Positions 1 to 10,300 of a stretch of DNA of 64,000 nucleotides are shown here, piece by piece (the first letter of the stretch is position 1; each line of letters opens with the position of its first letter). Below the pieces are notes generated by a model. It made no database searches, was not told the origin of the DNA, and was given only the letters and a program-made list of their open reading frames with translations. Made by a program: the position numbers and the translations under genes. This DNA comes from an uncultured Opitutia bacterium (GTDB lineage Bacteria; Verrucomicrobiota; Verrucomicrobiia; Opitutales; Opitutaceae). The DNA is taken from NCBI GenBank assembly GCA_903820035.1, contig CAIJFT010000066.1:62001-126000 (forward strand), written 5' to 3'.

Positions 1-903
1 GAAGTCCAACTCGTCGCCCGCGAGCTGCTCGTGGACGAACCGGTCGTAGGGTTTGTCGGCGTTGAAACTCTTGATGACGTAGTCGCGGTACGGCCACGCC
101 TCGGGGCGGTAAGCGTCGGCCCGGTAGCCGTCGCTCTCGGCATAGCGCACGAGATCAAGCCAGTGTTGCGCCCAGCGTTCCCCGTAACGCGGACTGGCGA
201 GCAGCCCGTCGACGAGCCGCTCGAAAGCATCGGGCCGGCGGTCGTGGACGAACGCGTCGATCTGCGCGCGCGTCGGCGGCAGGCCGTGGACGTCGAAATA
301 GATCCGCCGGACAAATTCATGCCGGTCGGCCTCGGGCGACGGACTCAATTTCAGCTCCGCCTGCTTGGCGGCAACGAAGCGGTCGAGGTCGGTGCGGACC
401 CAGTGATTGCCCGGCAGTGCCGGCGGCGACACCTTTGCCACGGGTTGGTAAACCCAATAAGCGCGGTCCTCGGCGGTGAAGCCGAACGAGTCCCGCACCG
501 CCCGCTGCGGGCCGGTTTCGGCGGGCCAGGGCGCACCCAGCGCCACCCATTTCTCCAAGACGGCGACCTCGGCCGTGGTGAGCCGTTCCTTCGGAGGCAT
601 CTGGAGATTTTCGTCGGTGTAGCGCACCGCCTGGATCAGCACCGACTCGTCGGGCTTGCCCGCCACGAGGACGACGCCCGATTCCCCGCCCTTCAGCGCA
701 TCCGCGTGGCCGTCGAGCCGAAGCCCGCCCTTTTGCTTTTTCTCGCCGTGGCACTCGAAGCACTTGGCCGAGAGCAGCGGCCGGACTTCGTTCTCGAAAA
801 ATTGCCGGCGCGCACGTTGCAGGTCATCGGCGGTCACTTCGGCGGCACGCAACGCCCCCATGAAAAAGGCGGCGCTGCAGAGAATGAAACGGGGCAAGAT
901 CAT
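1..903 (-). CDS. PSD1-type planctomycete cytochrome / DUF1549 protein, N-terminal part
   Basis: Reading the minus strand from an ATG at 903 gives 301 codons that are open to the window edge, so the C-terminal part is missing. The product starts with a hydrophobic signal peptide (residues 1-20). A planctomycete-type cytochrome c domain follows, with the heme motif CFECH at residues 48-52. The last residues before the edge ([13 protein letters not shown], then [18 protein letters not shown]) are the hallmark of DUF1549, so the usual DUF1549-DUF1553 layout is expected beyond the edge. These large exported proteins are common in Planctomycetes and Verrucomicrobia, often beside carbohydrate genes; their reaction is not established. 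The gene lies 131 bp downstream of uxuB on the same strand and may be read through from that operon. The family call is firm; the role is unknown. Confidence 0.9.
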   Translation of the reverse strand, partial: MILPRFILCSAAFFMGALRAAEVTADDLQRARRQFFENEVRPLLSAKCFECHGEKKQKGGLRLDGHADALKGGESGVVLVAGKPDESVLIQAVRYTDENLQMPPKERLTTAEVAVLEKWVALGAPWPAETGPQRAVRDSFGFTAEDRAYWVYQPVAKVSPPALPGNHWVRTDLDRFVAAKQAELKLSPSPEADRHEFVRRIYFDVHGLPPTRAQIDAFVHDRRPDAFERLVDGLLASPRYGERWAQHWLDLVRYAESDGYRADAYRPEAWPYRDYVIKSFNADKPYDRFVHEQLAGDELDF

Positions 904-981
904 CGCGGGTCGGGAAAGTGGGAAGTGCAGCGTATTTTTGAGTGTTGGCAACGGTGGCAATGGGGTCGTCGGAAGATCGGC

Positions 982-1006
982 GTAGCGCAGGCTTCCAGCC
1001 TGCTCA
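982..1006. repeat. intergenic palindromic repeat (GCTTCCAGCCTGC family), copy 1
   Basis: The core GCAGGCTTCCAGCCTGC folds back on itself (7-bp arms, 3-nt loop). The 25-base stretch matches the left arm of the inverted repeat at 13565-13620 with a single mismatch. It lies in the 131-bp gap between uxuB and the cytochrome gene. Confidence 0.7.
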
Positions 1007-1034
1007 CCCTGGGAAGGGGCGGCTTGAGGCGCGA

Positions 1035-1886
1035 TCAGATCCCCGTCGCCGCCTGAAAACCGCCGTCCACGGGCAGCGTGACGCCGGTGACGAACCCGGC
1101 CTTTTCGTCGTCCAAGAGCCAGTTGACGGCCCCGAGCAGTTCCTGCGCCTCGCCAAAGCGCTTCAACGGCGTGTGGGCCATCACGTTCTGGCCGCGCGCA
1201 CTGAGTCCGCCATCGGGCGTCAGCAGGATCTTGCGGCTGCGCTCGTTCACGAAAAAGCCGGGCGCGATGCCATTCACCCGGATATTCGCGGGCGCCAGGT
1301 AGACCGCGAGCCACTGCGTGAAGTTGACGACGCCGGCCTTCGCCAGCGCGTAGGCGGGCACGCGCGAAAGCGGCCGATAACTGTTCATCGAGGCGAAATT
1401 CAAAATCGCGCCGCGCCCGAGCGCCGCCATCTCCCGGCCGAAGACCTGACAGGGAATCACGGTGCCGAGGGTGTTGGCGCGAACCACGTCGTCGAAATTG
1501 GCCAGATTGAGGTCGAAGAAGCCGCGCTGCCCCGCCGGTTTCTCGGCCGCCAACTCCGTCGGAGAAAATTCCGTGAGCGTCGTCACCGCATCGGGCTGAT
1601 TGCCGCCGGCACCGTTGATCAGGAAGTGGCACACCCCCAATTCCCGCGTCACCGTGGCGCGAGCGCCCTCGACGGAGGCGGCGTCGGTCACGTCGCACGC
1701 CACGGGCAGCGCGGTTCCGCCGGCGGCGCGGATCGCCGCGGCGACCGCCTCGAGGGAGGCCACCGTACGCCCGAGCAGGGCCACACGGGCACCCTGGCGG
1801 GCGAGATCTTTGGCGACGGCGGAGCAGAGCGTGCCGCCGGCGCCGGTAACGACAGCCGTTTTAGCGGAAAAGAAGTTGGAGCACAT
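1035..1886 (-). CDS. uxuB: SDR-family D-mannonate oxidoreductase (fructuronate reductase)
   Basis: This 283-residue short-chain dehydrogenase is predicted to reduce D-fructuronate to D-mannonate with NAD(P)H in the cytoplasm, the step after UxaC. The Rossmann glycine motif TGAGGTLC is at residues 14-21. The catalytic Ser166, Tyr179 and Lys183 (YALAK) are present. The insert with GAGGNQPDA and the tail GFFVNERSR...[10 protein letters not shown] are typical of the SDR-type mannonate oxidoreductases (B. subtilis YjmF type), not of the E. coli UxuB polyol-dehydrogenase family. I chose the ATG at 1886, 7 bp after the uxaC stop; an in-frame start at 1910 would overlap uxaC and add residues not usual in the family. 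It is the last gene of the hexuronate operon. An SDR of different sugar specificity is possible, but the context argues against it. Confidence 0.9.
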   Translation of the reverse strand: MCSNFFSAKTAVVTGAGGTLCSAVAKDLARQGARVALLGRTVASLEAVAAAIRAAGGTALPVACDVTDAASVEGARATVTRELGVCHFLINGAGGNQPDAVTTLTEFSPTELAAEKPAGQRGFFDLNLANFDDVVRANTLGTVIPCQVFGREMAALGRGAILNFASMNSYRPLSRVPAYALAKAGVVNFTQWLAVYLAPANIRVNGIAPGFFVNERSRKILLTPDGGLSARGQNVMAHTPLKRFGEAQELLGAVNWLLDDEKAGFVTGVTLPVDGGFQAATGI

Positions 1887-1893
1887 GGAAGAG

Positions 1894-3291
1894 TTAGAGC
1901 GCGAGCGCACGATGCGCGTTGTCGTGGCAGACGGCGCGAACCAGCGCCGCGAGCTCCGCCGGATCCGCGGGCAGCGCGCCGCTTTCCGACTCCGCCCCGA
2001 CCCAGTCGCAGCAGACGCGGCGGAAATACTCGTGCCGCACCATCGACAACAGGCTGCGCGAGTCGGTCGTCATGCCGATGAAAACGGAAAGCACGCCGTA
2101 GTTCGCAATCGCTTCAAGCTGCGCGCGCATGCCCGCGGCGTGGTCGTTGAACCACCAGGCCGGCCCGAGCTGCACGTGGCCCGGCCCGCCTTCCCGGACA
2201 AAGGATCCGGAAAGCACCGCGAGCGGGGCAAAGTCCACCGGATTCAGCGGGTAGAGAATGGTCCGCGGTAACGCACCCGCACCTTCGAGATCATCAAGCC
2301 AGCCGACCAGGCTCGGGATGTCACACGCCGCCCCGATGCCCGCATAGCCGCCGGCCGGGCCCGCGACCCGGCGCAGCCGCGAACTGGTTCGCCGCTGCGC
2401 GCCCAGATGGACCTGCATGATCCAACCGCGCCGCGCATACTCCACCCCGAGGAAGCGCAGAAGGCCGCAGCGTAAACGGATAACCTCCCCGGCGGTTAGC
2501 GTCTCGCCGGCCAACCGGCGCGCAAACAGCGTCGCGGCCTCCGCATCGGACACCGTGACATAACGAAACGCATCCAGCCCGTGATCGGAGAGTCGGCAAC
2601 CGGCGGCCGCAAACACGTCCAGCCGACGGGCCACCGCCGCTCGAAACGCGTCATAGTCCGCGATGACGCTATTGGTCGCCCGACCGAGGGCCCCGACCCA
2701 CTCCGCAAAATCCGCCGCTTCCACCGCGACCACGTCGTCGGCGCGCAGCGACGGCCGCACGCGCAAACCGCCGCCGGCGACCGCGAGGGCGTCGTGCGCC
2801 GAAAGGTCGTCGAGGAGGCGGTCGGACGTGCACGCGCAGGCCACGTTGCGTTGCGCGAGCAGCCCGCGGGCGGAAAAGCCCGGTGCCGCCAGCCGCGCGT
2901 TGGCCGCCGTCCAGATGCGCTCCGCGGAGCCGGCCGTGAGTGGCTCATCGATCGCGAAATAACGTTTGAGCTCGAGCGCGGTCCAGTGGTGCAGCGGGTT
3001 GCCAAGGGTCTGCGGGACGGTCGCGGCCCAGGCATCGAACTTTTCCCGCTCGAGGGCGTCGCCGGTAATCAGTCGCTCCGGCACACCGGCGATGCGCATC
3101 GCCCGGTGCTTGTAGGGATCGCCGGTCACCCACAGCTGAGCGAGGTTCCCGAAGCGCCGGTCCGCCGCGAGGTCACGCGGATCGAGGTGACAGTGGTAGT
3201 CGACGATCGGCAGCGGCGCGGCGATCTCGTGGTAGAGGCGCCGCGCGGTTTTCGAACCGAGGAGGAAGTCGTCGTGCAGGAAGGAACTCAC
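1894..3291 (-). CDS. uxaC: glucuronate (uronate) isomerase
   Basis: A 465-residue metal-dependent TIM-barrel isomerase of the amidohydrolase-like superfamily that converts D-glucuronate to D-fructuronate (and galacturonate to tagaturonate) in the cytoplasm. The length is normal for the family. The metal ligands are visible in VDYHCHLDP (H33, H35). The C-terminal stretch FIGMTTDSRSLLSMVRHEYF is the highly conserved UxaC signature. The gene starts 9 bp after the MFS transporter and ends 7 bp before uxuB, so it is co-transcribed with both. Identification is secure; which uronate is the main physiological substrate is inferred from the uxuA/uxuB partners, which point to glucuronate. Confidence 0.97.
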   Translation of the reverse strand: MSSFLHDDFLLGSKTARRLYHEIAAPLPIVDYHCHLDPRDLAADRRFGNLAQLWVTGDPYKHRAMRIAGVPERLITGDALEREKFDAWAATVPQTLGNPLHHWTALELKRYFAIDEPLTAGSAERIWTAANARLAAPGFSARGLLAQRNVACACTSDRLLDDLSAHDALAVAGGGLRVRPSLRADDVVAVEAADFAEWVGALGRATNSVIADYDAFRAAVARRLDVFAAAGCRLSDHGLDAFRYVTVSDAEAATLFARRLAGETLTAGEVIRLRCGLLRFLGVEYARRGWIMQVHLGAQRRTSSRLRRVAGPAGGYAGIGAACDIPSLVGWLDDLEGAGALPRTILYPLNPVDFAPLAVLSGSFVREGGPGHVQLGPAWWFNDHAAGMRAQLEAIANYGVLSVFIGMTTDSRSLLSMVRHEYFRRVCCDWVGAESESGALPADPAELAALVRAVCHDNAHRALAL

Positions 3292-3300
3292 AAGAAAAGG

Positions 3301-4575
3301 TTAGGCATCACGGATTCGCTCAACGCGTCCAATCCCGAACACGAGCGCCCCGCAGGCCGCGATGGGCAGGACACCCACGGCCCAAAAGACCGGCGCATAG
3401 CCGAGGCGGTCCACCACTTGGCCGACCAGATAGGTGAAGCCGGCGCCGCTGAGGCTCGCCGCCATCAGCGTTGCCCCCATGGCCGTGCCCATCGCCTCGG
3501 CCGGGAAGACATCGGCGTGGAGCGCAAGGATGTTAGCACTCCACACGCCGAAACCGAACGTCGCCACGCACACCCAGGCGATCGCGGCGGCAGAGTTCGG
3601 CGCGTTAACAACCTGGATACCGCTGAGCATCGCGAGGGCGCCCAACGCCATCATACTCTTGCGCGCAAACGTCGCGCTCCGCCCGCGGGCCAGCAGCGCG
3701 TCCGACGCCGCACCACCGAGCATCTTGCCGAGGTCGACCGTCAGGTATGGAATCCAGCCGTAGAAGCCGATCTCCTGGAGGGAAAACCCGCGGCCTTTGC
3801 CGAGATAGTCCGGGAGCCAGAAAACATAAAACCACCACACCGGCGTCGCGAGCAGGCGCGTCGCCATCAGGCCCCACAATTGCCGTTCGCCGGCAATGCG
3901 CCGCAACGCCGCGCCGAATACCGGCGGCTTAGGGGGCGTGGCGCCGACTTCGGCGATGACGGTCGCGCGATCCTCCGGACTGAGCCACGGGTGCGTCTGC
4001 GGCGCGTGGTAGATCCACAACCAACCGACGAGCCACAGGAAGCCCAGCACCCCGGTCACCACAAACGAGGCGCGCCAACCGAATTGCAGCGCGAGCAGCG
4101 CAACCAGCGGCGGCGCGATCACCGCCCCGACCGCCGACCCGCCGTCAAACAACGCCATCGCAAATGCCCGCCGCTTCTGCGGAAACCAACCCGCCACCGC
4201 CTTGGTGCCCGCGGGCCAGTTGCCCGCCTCCGTCACGCCAAGCAGTCCGCGCGCGGCGATGAGGCTGAGCGGTCCGGTAACCAACGCGTGGAGGATCGCC
4301 GCGATCGACCAGCCGACGATCGACACCGAAAAGCCGATCCGCGTGCCGACCTTGTCGATCCACATCCCGATCGGGATCTGGGCGAACGTATAGGCGAGCA
4401 GGAAGACGGTCGTGATCGTCCCGTAGTCCTGGCTCGAGAGCTTGAGTTGCTCGCGCAGCGTGGGCACGAGGACTGACAGCGCCTGCCGGTCGATGTAGTT
4501 GATGACCGTGGAAAAGAACAGCAGCCCGAGGATGAGCCAGCGCAGACGGGGGAGACTGAGGCGTGGGGCGGTCAC
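3301..4575 (-). CDS. MFS transporter, ACS family, probable hexuronate permease (ExuT-like)
   Basis: A 424-residue inner-membrane protein with about twelve predicted hydrophobic segments. The N-terminal NYIDRQALSVLVPTLREQL and the loop motif GMWIDKVGTRIGF are typical of the anion:cation symporter family, which contains the hexuronate carriers ExuT and UxuT. The start is the GTG at 4575, 14 bp after the stop of the glycoside hydrolase gene. The reading frame stays open upstream to 4833, but that stretch overlaps the hydrolase gene and encodes an arginine-rich, non-membrane sequence, so I excluded it. Position directly before uxaC supports import of uronate or short oligouronides released by the neighbouring hydrolase. 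Substrate is inferred. Confidence 0.88.
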   Translation of the reverse strand: MTAPRLSLPRLRWLILGLLFFSTVINYIDRQALSVLVPTLREQLKLSSQDYGTITTVFLLAYTFAQIPIGMWIDKVGTRIGFSVSIVGWSIAAILHALVTGPLSLIAARGLLGVTEAGNWPAGTKAVAGWFPQKRRAFAMALFDGGSAVGAVIAPPLVALLALQFGWRASFVVTGVLGFLWLVGWLWIYHAPQTHPWLSPEDRATVIAEVGATPPKPPVFGAALRRIAGERQLWGLMATRLLATPVWWFYVFWLPDYLGKGRGFSLQEIGFYGWIPYLTVDLGKMLGGAASDALLARGRSATFARKSMMALGALAMLSGIQVVNAPNSAAAIAWVCVATFGFGVWSANILALHADVFPAEAMGTAMGATLMAASLSGAGFTYLVGQVVDRLGYAPVFWAVGVLPIAACGALVFGIGRVERIRDA

Positions 4576-4589
4576 AACGTGAGCCGGGT

Positions 4590-6074
4590 TCAGCGCGCGC
4601 CGCCGCCGGTCGCGACAACGGCCCGTTCGGTGATCAGCAGCGGCGAATCGTAGACTGGCACGGCGCGAAAGACGGCGCCCTTCCCGTCCTGCGACCAATG
4701 GTCGCGTGGCACCGTGTAGGTGACGCCCGTGCGAACGTCCACCAACACCGGATCCTTGAATTTCCCGGCCGGCAAGGTGAGGTCGATCCGCGTCACGCCG
4801 TTGGCCTCGGCCGGCGGCGCATCGTTGAACCAATAGGCGACCACCTGCGCACCGTCGGATTCCCGCCGGTAGCCCGTCAGCGCCAGCGCGCGGAGCGAAG
4901 TCGACGACGAGGGAAACGTCTCAATCCGTTGCACCGAGCCGTCAAAGAGCGTGAAGACCGTCTGCGCCGCGGTGTAGGACGGTTTCGCATACGCCACCGT
5001 CTGGTCGGGTTTCGTCGCCAGCAGTCCCTTGTAGTTCATCCGCAGCACCCCTTCCGGCCCGCCCTGGTTGCTCGCCTGCGTGTAGTGCATGTCCGAGAGC
5101 GTGAAGAGATTCATCGGCACGTCCTTCGCCCGGTGCGCGAGCAGCCGGCGCACATCCCACTTCGCCTGCATGGTCTCGGTGAACGCGATCTTCTGCAGGG
5201 CGAAGTTCTCCTGGTACTTGGAGGTCGCCCCGGTCTCGCCCTGGCGCAGCTCGTAGGTCCGGCCGTACTTCGCGATGACGGCGCGCAACCGGTCGACCGG
5301 CGTGGTGTCGTCCGGATTCCGCGGGTAACCGTGGAAGGTGATCGCATCGATCAGGTCGAGCCGGCCCTTGGCCTTGAGCCCCGCGAGGAATTTGTCCGCG
5401 TAGTCCACGTTGCCCGCAAGGGCGAGGGCCCAGATTTTTCCCTGCGGTTGGACTTCGCGCACCATCGTCGCGGTACGGATAAAAAGGTCGACGTACGCGT
5501 CCGCGGTTGCGGTGCCGGCATGGTTGATGTCGGGCTCGTTCCAGATCTCCCACTCGCTCACGCGGTCCTTGTAGCGCACGACGAGGGCCCGGCACCACTT
5601 GTCCCACGCGGCGAGGGCCTCGGGCGACGCCGGAAAGCCGCCCCCCAGCCCGGTGTCGCCGCCGCCGGGATAGATCGTGTTGCCGTAGTTGAACTCCAAC
5701 CACGGACGCACGCCCTGCGCGACGGCGTCGTTGACGATCGCATCGAGCCACGCCCACGAGTACACGCCCTTCACCTTCTCGCACTTCGCCCACCCGGCCT
5801 GGAGGCGGACGCCCTTGGCTCCGAGCGGCCCGAGGTAGGACTTGAAGTTTTCGTAGACGGTGAAGTCGCGGTCGATGGTTTCGGCCCCGATGGACCACGG
5901 CGAGGACACTATGTCCTTCGCGTGCCGCGGCGTGACGCGGCCCAGCACCGGAAAGGCGATGCCAATGGTCGGCGTAATTTCCTGCGCGGCGGCGGGGGCG
6001 GCCAGCAGGACGGCAACGAGGCGGGCGATGGCGGTGGCATTCATGGTAAAGAGCGAACCGGCGACAAAACTCAT
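4590..6074 (-). CDS. secreted clan-A glycoside hydrolase (GH39/GH5-like TIM barrel)
   Basis: A 494-residue exported protein: hydrophobic signal sequence to about residue 31, then a (beta/alpha)8 glycosidase domain and a C-terminal beta-rich part. The probable acid/base is Glu180 in EWEIWNEPD, the classic clan-A motif. The nucleophile candidate is Glu280 in RQGETGA. Family assignment within clan A is uncertain; it resembles GH39 xylosidase-type and GH5-like putative cellulases. The ATG at 6074 overlaps the stop of the upstream gene by four bases (ATGA), which suggests translational coupling. A second ATG at 6044 gives a cleaner signal peptide and is a real alternative. Its place between the TonB receptor and the uronate permease suggests that it trims uronide-containing oligosaccharides in the periplasm. 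Confidence 0.8.
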   Translation of the reverse strand: MSFVAGSLFTMNATAIARLVAVLLAAPAAAQEITPTIGIAFPVLGRVTPRHAKDIVSSPWSIGAETIDRDFTVYENFKSYLGPLGAKGVRLQAGWAKCEKVKGVYSWAWLDAIVNDAVAQGVRPWLEFNYGNTIYPGGGDTGLGGGFPASPEALAAWDKWCRALVVRYKDRVSEWEIWNEPDINHAGTATADAYVDLFIRTATMVREVQPQGKIWALALAGNVDYADKFLAGLKAKGRLDLIDAITFHGYPRNPDDTTPVDRLRAVIAKYGRTYELRQGETGATSKYQENFALQKIAFTETMQAKWDVRRLLAHRAKDVPMNLFTLSDMHYTQASNQGGPEGVLRMNYKGLLATKPDQTVAYAKPSYTAAQTVFTLFDGSVQRIETFPSSSTSLRALALTGYRRESDGAQVVAYWFNDAPPAEANGVTRIDLTLPAGKFKDPVLVDVRTGVTYTVPRDHWSQDGKGAVFRAVPVYDSPLLITERAVVATGGGAR

Positions 6075-7300
6075 GTCTTGAGGCCGCGGAGATCAACCTC
6101 GCGGCGGCGGTTTTCCCGGAGCAGTTCCCGCATGGTCAGTCGGGTGCCCCGCTCGGCGGCCTCCATGCCCAACAGGCACGTCAACACTCCATCCACCGAA
6201 CGCTCGAGGGTCTCGTTCCTCCAGTCTTCCGCCGTAATCGCCCGATGGAAACGTGCGATGTTCCGCTGCGCTCCCGCCTGATAAAGGCCGGTGACCTCGC
6301 CGCCACCGAAGTGCTGCGCGCCGCCTTTCAGGAAGGACTTGCCCCAGTAATTCACGAGCGCGTTGGCCTCGGTGCCGTAGGCGGCGACGCTGAGTTCGCC
6401 GGCCGCATTGTTTTTCAAGTTCTGCCCGTAGTGGTTGTGGATGACACCGCTCTCATACTCGTACACCAGCGAACAGACGTCGCGGGCGTCACCGTGCGGA
6501 TCGGGCCGCGCGAGGGCCGAGCGACCGGAAGCGGCGACGGGGCGTTCCCCGGTGAGCCAGAGCGCCGCGTCGATGGCATGGATGTCAAAGTTGCCGAGCG
6601 AGTCGCAGCCCAGCGCCACATCCGAAACCCAAATCAGTTCGCGCAGCCGGCTCTCGATCGTGTCGGTCTTGGGCGGGTCCTTAAGTCCGCCGGCGATGCC
6701 GCTCGACCGGAGATGAACCAACTTCCCGAGACCGCCGGCGTGAATCCGACGCACCACGTCGAGGTTCACCGGATCCGTGGGCATCTGGTAATCGATCAGG
6801 AAAGCCTGCTTTCTCTCCCGCGCATCCTGGCCGGCCGCCAGCACCCGCAACGCGCCGGGCACGTCGACCGCCACCGGCTTCGCCATGTACACGTGCTTGC
6901 CCGCCGCGACGGCCGCGGCGGCCTGCTCCGGGAGAAAGTAACACGGAGTCTCGAGCGCCACCGCGTCCACCCCGCTCTCGAGGAGTTTTTTATAGCCGGA
7001 CAAGGTGGCGAAACGCCGGGACGGATCCACCCCGAGTTCGGCGCCGCACTGTTCCGCCACCGCGGGAAAATAGTCGGCGACGGCCCACATTTCATAGCCG
7101 CCGTGGGCCTGAAACAATTTGGCGATCCACGCGCCCCGTCCGCCATTGCCGACGACGCCGAGCTTGAGCTTGCGGGTCGGCAGGTCCGCCGGCGCGGCGA
7201 AAGCCGCCCCGCCCAACCCGGCGGTGAGGGCGACGGCACCCGTGCCCAGAAAATCACGACGGGAAATTCGACGATCGTCTGACGGCGGGCCGGAGTTCAT
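6071..7300 (-). CDS. Tat-exported Gfo/Idh/MocA family oxidoreductase
   Basis: A 409-residue NAD(P)-dependent sugar oxidoreductase-like protein. The N-terminus (residues 10-25) carries a twin-arginine motif, RISRRDFLGTG, followed by an alanine-rich hydrophobic stretch, so a folded cofactor-bound export is likely. The Rossmann motif LGVVGNGGRGAW follows. The usual EKP motif of the family appears as AKP (HVYMAKPVAV), keeping the lysine. The ATG at 7300 was chosen because it places the Tat motif correctly; the open frame upstream to 7399 is arginine/serine-rich and overlaps the receptor gene. It starts 28 bp after the receptor stop and overlaps the next gene by 4 bp. It may act on a keto- or uronic sugar; a redox-neutral glycosidase (GH109-like) is also possible. 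Confidence 0.87.
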   Translation of the reverse strand: MNSGPPSDDRRISRRDFLGTGAVALTAGLGGAAFAAPADLPTRKLKLGVVGNGGRGAWIAKLFQAHGGYEMWAVADYFPAVAEQCGAELGVDPSRRFATLSGYKKLLESGVDAVALETPCYFLPEQAAAAVAAGKHVYMAKPVAVDVPGALRVLAAGQDARERKQAFLIDYQMPTDPVNLDVVRRIHAGGLGKLVHLRSSGIAGGLKDPPKTDTIESRLRELIWVSDVALGCDSLGNFDIHAIDAALWLTGERPVAASGRSALARPDPHGDARDVCSLVYEYESGVIHNHYGQNLKNNAAGELSVAAYGTEANALVNYWGKSFLKGGAQHFGGGEVTGLYQAGAQRNIARFHRAITAEDWRNETLERSVDGVLTCLLGMEAAERGTRLTMRELLRENRRREVDLRGLKT

Positions 7301-7328
7301 GGGCACGGTCGCAATATTCCGGTTTCGA

Positions 7329-10300
7329 TCAGAACGAGAACTTCGTCGTGAAGGTGAACTTGCGGCTCTCGGCGATGGAATAGACCGCCGCCTTGCCATC
7401 GGGATTGATCGCGACAGGCACGAGTTCGTTGTGCGTGAAGAGATTTCGCACGTTGAGCTGGAGCTTCAGCCCGTACTTCCCGCCGACGATCTTTCGCTGA
7501 TAGGAAACCCAGCCGTCGTAGCGCATTTCGGTCGGCCCGTAGAACGGATGGCGCACATCGGAGACGCGCACGTCGCTTAACAGGGCCGGCGCTCCTGCCG
7601 GCACCGGCGTGAGGTCCGACCGGAGCGAAACCACCGGGAAACCGATCGCGGCTTTGTCGAGCCAGCGCAGGCCGGTGCCGACGCCGAAGCCCTTCAACCG
7701 GTCGCCCTGGAAATCGTAATTGGCCACCAGGTTGGCGCGCCACTTCCGGAGTTCCTGCACCGCGGCACCGTCGGCCGAGGCGGCGGTGTTAAACCGGTTG
7801 AGCGCGAGCGACTGGAAGTTGTTGGCGAGGATATTGACGTCGGTCCGGCTGCCGATGGCCGGGATCGCGCCCACGTTGAGCGGAATCTGGTAAGCCCACT
7901 CGTTCTTCCACTCGGTCGCGATCGGCTTGCCGGTCGCGGTGGGCGTATCGAACAACAGTTTGCGGACCGCCGCGCCGGTGTTGCTGCGGACGGACTCCTG
8001 CTCGGACACATTGAAGATCAACGAGAGGCCGCGCGTCGGCCGGAACATCAGTTCGACCTCCTTGCCCTTGGTCACCGCGTCGCTCGTGTCGCGCACGCCG
8101 GGATCGGTCGTGAACAGACTGCCGTTTTGAATCCGCGACTTGAACGTATCGAGCAGCGCCTGCGGCGGAGCGACAAAGCCGACCGGCAGGCCGCCGCCGC
8201 CGTCCGGAATCTGTCCGGTCCGCACCATCGTGACCGCCTGACCGTAGATGCTCATGATTGCGGCCGGGATGCCGCCGACCGTGCCGTTGAAGCTGCCGGT
8301 CTGCGTTGTCTCAAAGAAATTCAGGCGCGCGGTGACCCGGCCGTTGAACGCTTCGACGTAGAGCCCCTTCTCCTTGGTGATACCGCGGGGCGGGCCGAAC
8401 TCCTTGCTGAAGGCATCGACGGTCTTCGTCGTCGGGGGGCTGAAATTCTCCGAGGAACCGTAATAGACATTGAGGGCGGAGACTACCGGAACGCGCTTCA
8501 GGATCTGCTCCGGCGCCTTGGCGACGGCGCTCCAGGCGAACACCTGCTTGCGAAACGCCTGCGGCACCACCGAAGGATTACTGAGCTTGAAGGCCGGCGA
8601 GTCCACCACGCGGTAACCTTCGCCGGACGGTTCAAACGGTGCGTTGATGCTGGCGATCGAGGACTTCTCCTTGCGCCAGCCGAAGGTGGTCACCACGCGA
8701 TCCCAGAGCCAGTTGCTCTGCATCGCGAACGCCTGCGAATCGAGCGTGCGCTCGTTGATGCTGGCGCTGCCCGCGGTGTGCGTGACCTCCCGATCTTCCC
8801 GGAGGACGGTGAGCGGAACCGTGGTGGTATTGTAGACGGCCTGTTGGGCGACGGCGACGCTCGGGGCCTGCACGCGGGCGACCACCACGCCTTTGCCGTT
8901 AATCTCGTTCTGCATGTTCATCAGGTTCTGCTGCAGGCCCTGCAGATTCGCCCCGCTCGGCGAGGTCGCGTTGAGCAGGGACGGCCCGATGTAGACCCAG
9001 GTGACGATCTGTTTGCTCTGCGCCGCCGTGCGCGCCTGGTTGTTGCCGTTGGTCCAGTTGTCCGGGGTGTAGAACATCGAGCCGCCGCTGTGCGACTCGG
9101 TGGTGAACACTTCCTTCTGCCCGAGCAGCGACCACACGTGCTTGCCGAGAATCCCGCCGATCCGGTTGTTCAACTTCTCCTGCAGATTCAGTTCATAAAA
9201 GAACTTGGCCCGCATCGTGTTCACCTTTTGCCGGTTGAAGCTCGCCGCGCCCGCCGTCGAAATGAACGGCCGGCCAAAATTGGGATTCGCTTCGCCCGTC
9301 CACATCTTCGTGTTCGGATCGATGGAAATGTAAGGTGCCGCCTGATTCATCAGCGACTGGTAGCCTTCGGCCCAGCGCTGCTGATTGAAGGAAGCTTCGA
9401 AGCCCGCTTTGCGGTTGAAGAGCAATTGCTGGAGCGAGGCGTCGAAGTTACGGAAGTTCGCCTTCCCCTCGGAATTGGGCCCGGCGAGGAGGTTGTTGAA
9501 GTAGTCGAAGACGGTCGGATCGGTGAGGTTCTCCGAGGTGTAGAAGGCCTGGTCCGCCAGATTGTAGTCGGCGCGCACGCGGCTCATTTCCCGGGTGTAG
9601 GCGCCGACGGCGGTGCCGGTCAGGCCCGACGAGGGATAGTAGACATTGTTCGAAACCAGGGGACGCCCGAGCAGAACCTGGCCGCCCGCCGTCGTCGGAA
9701 TGTTATCGCGCGGCGCGGTCGCGGTGGGGCTTTGGAAGAAGAAGGTCGGCGAGCGGTTGACGTTCTCCGGCACGCCCAGCGTGGCGTTGCGCAACGCGGC
9801 GGTGAAGGTGTTGAAGGGACCGACGGTCGGATCGTAGCCCACCTTGCCCCGCGCGCCCAGGGCCTTGATGTCGGCCGGCAACGTGGCGTCGAACCACGAC
9901 GAAATGCGGTCCGACGGCGTCAGCGTACGCGGCCGGTTCGAGGTGATGACGCCCATCTCGAAACTCGAGCGGATCGTGGTTGAACTGAAGATACCGCGGT
10001 TGCGCAGGGGCTTGATGTCCCAACCGGCCGCCACATAGCGCCGGTCGCTGTCGCTGTAGGTGAACTTCTGCTGGAACTTGTCCTCGCTCCGCACCGCCGA
10101 GGCCCGGATCGCGAGCTCACCCTTGCGGAGCACCAGGTTCGCGTTGAGGGCGGCCCGCGTGCTACCGTAGCTACCGGCCGACAGATCCAAGCTGCCAAAT
10201 TGCCGGCGGAGATCGGCGGAGGTCGTCGACGTATTCACGATGCCGGCCGGACTACCGACGCCGAACAGGAGGGCGTTGGCGCCTCGGTTCACTTCCACGC

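Noticed and set aside
2581-4476. A 631-codon plus-strand open frame.
   Set aside because: Antisense to uxaC and the MFS transporter; highly arginine-rich with no recognisable domain.
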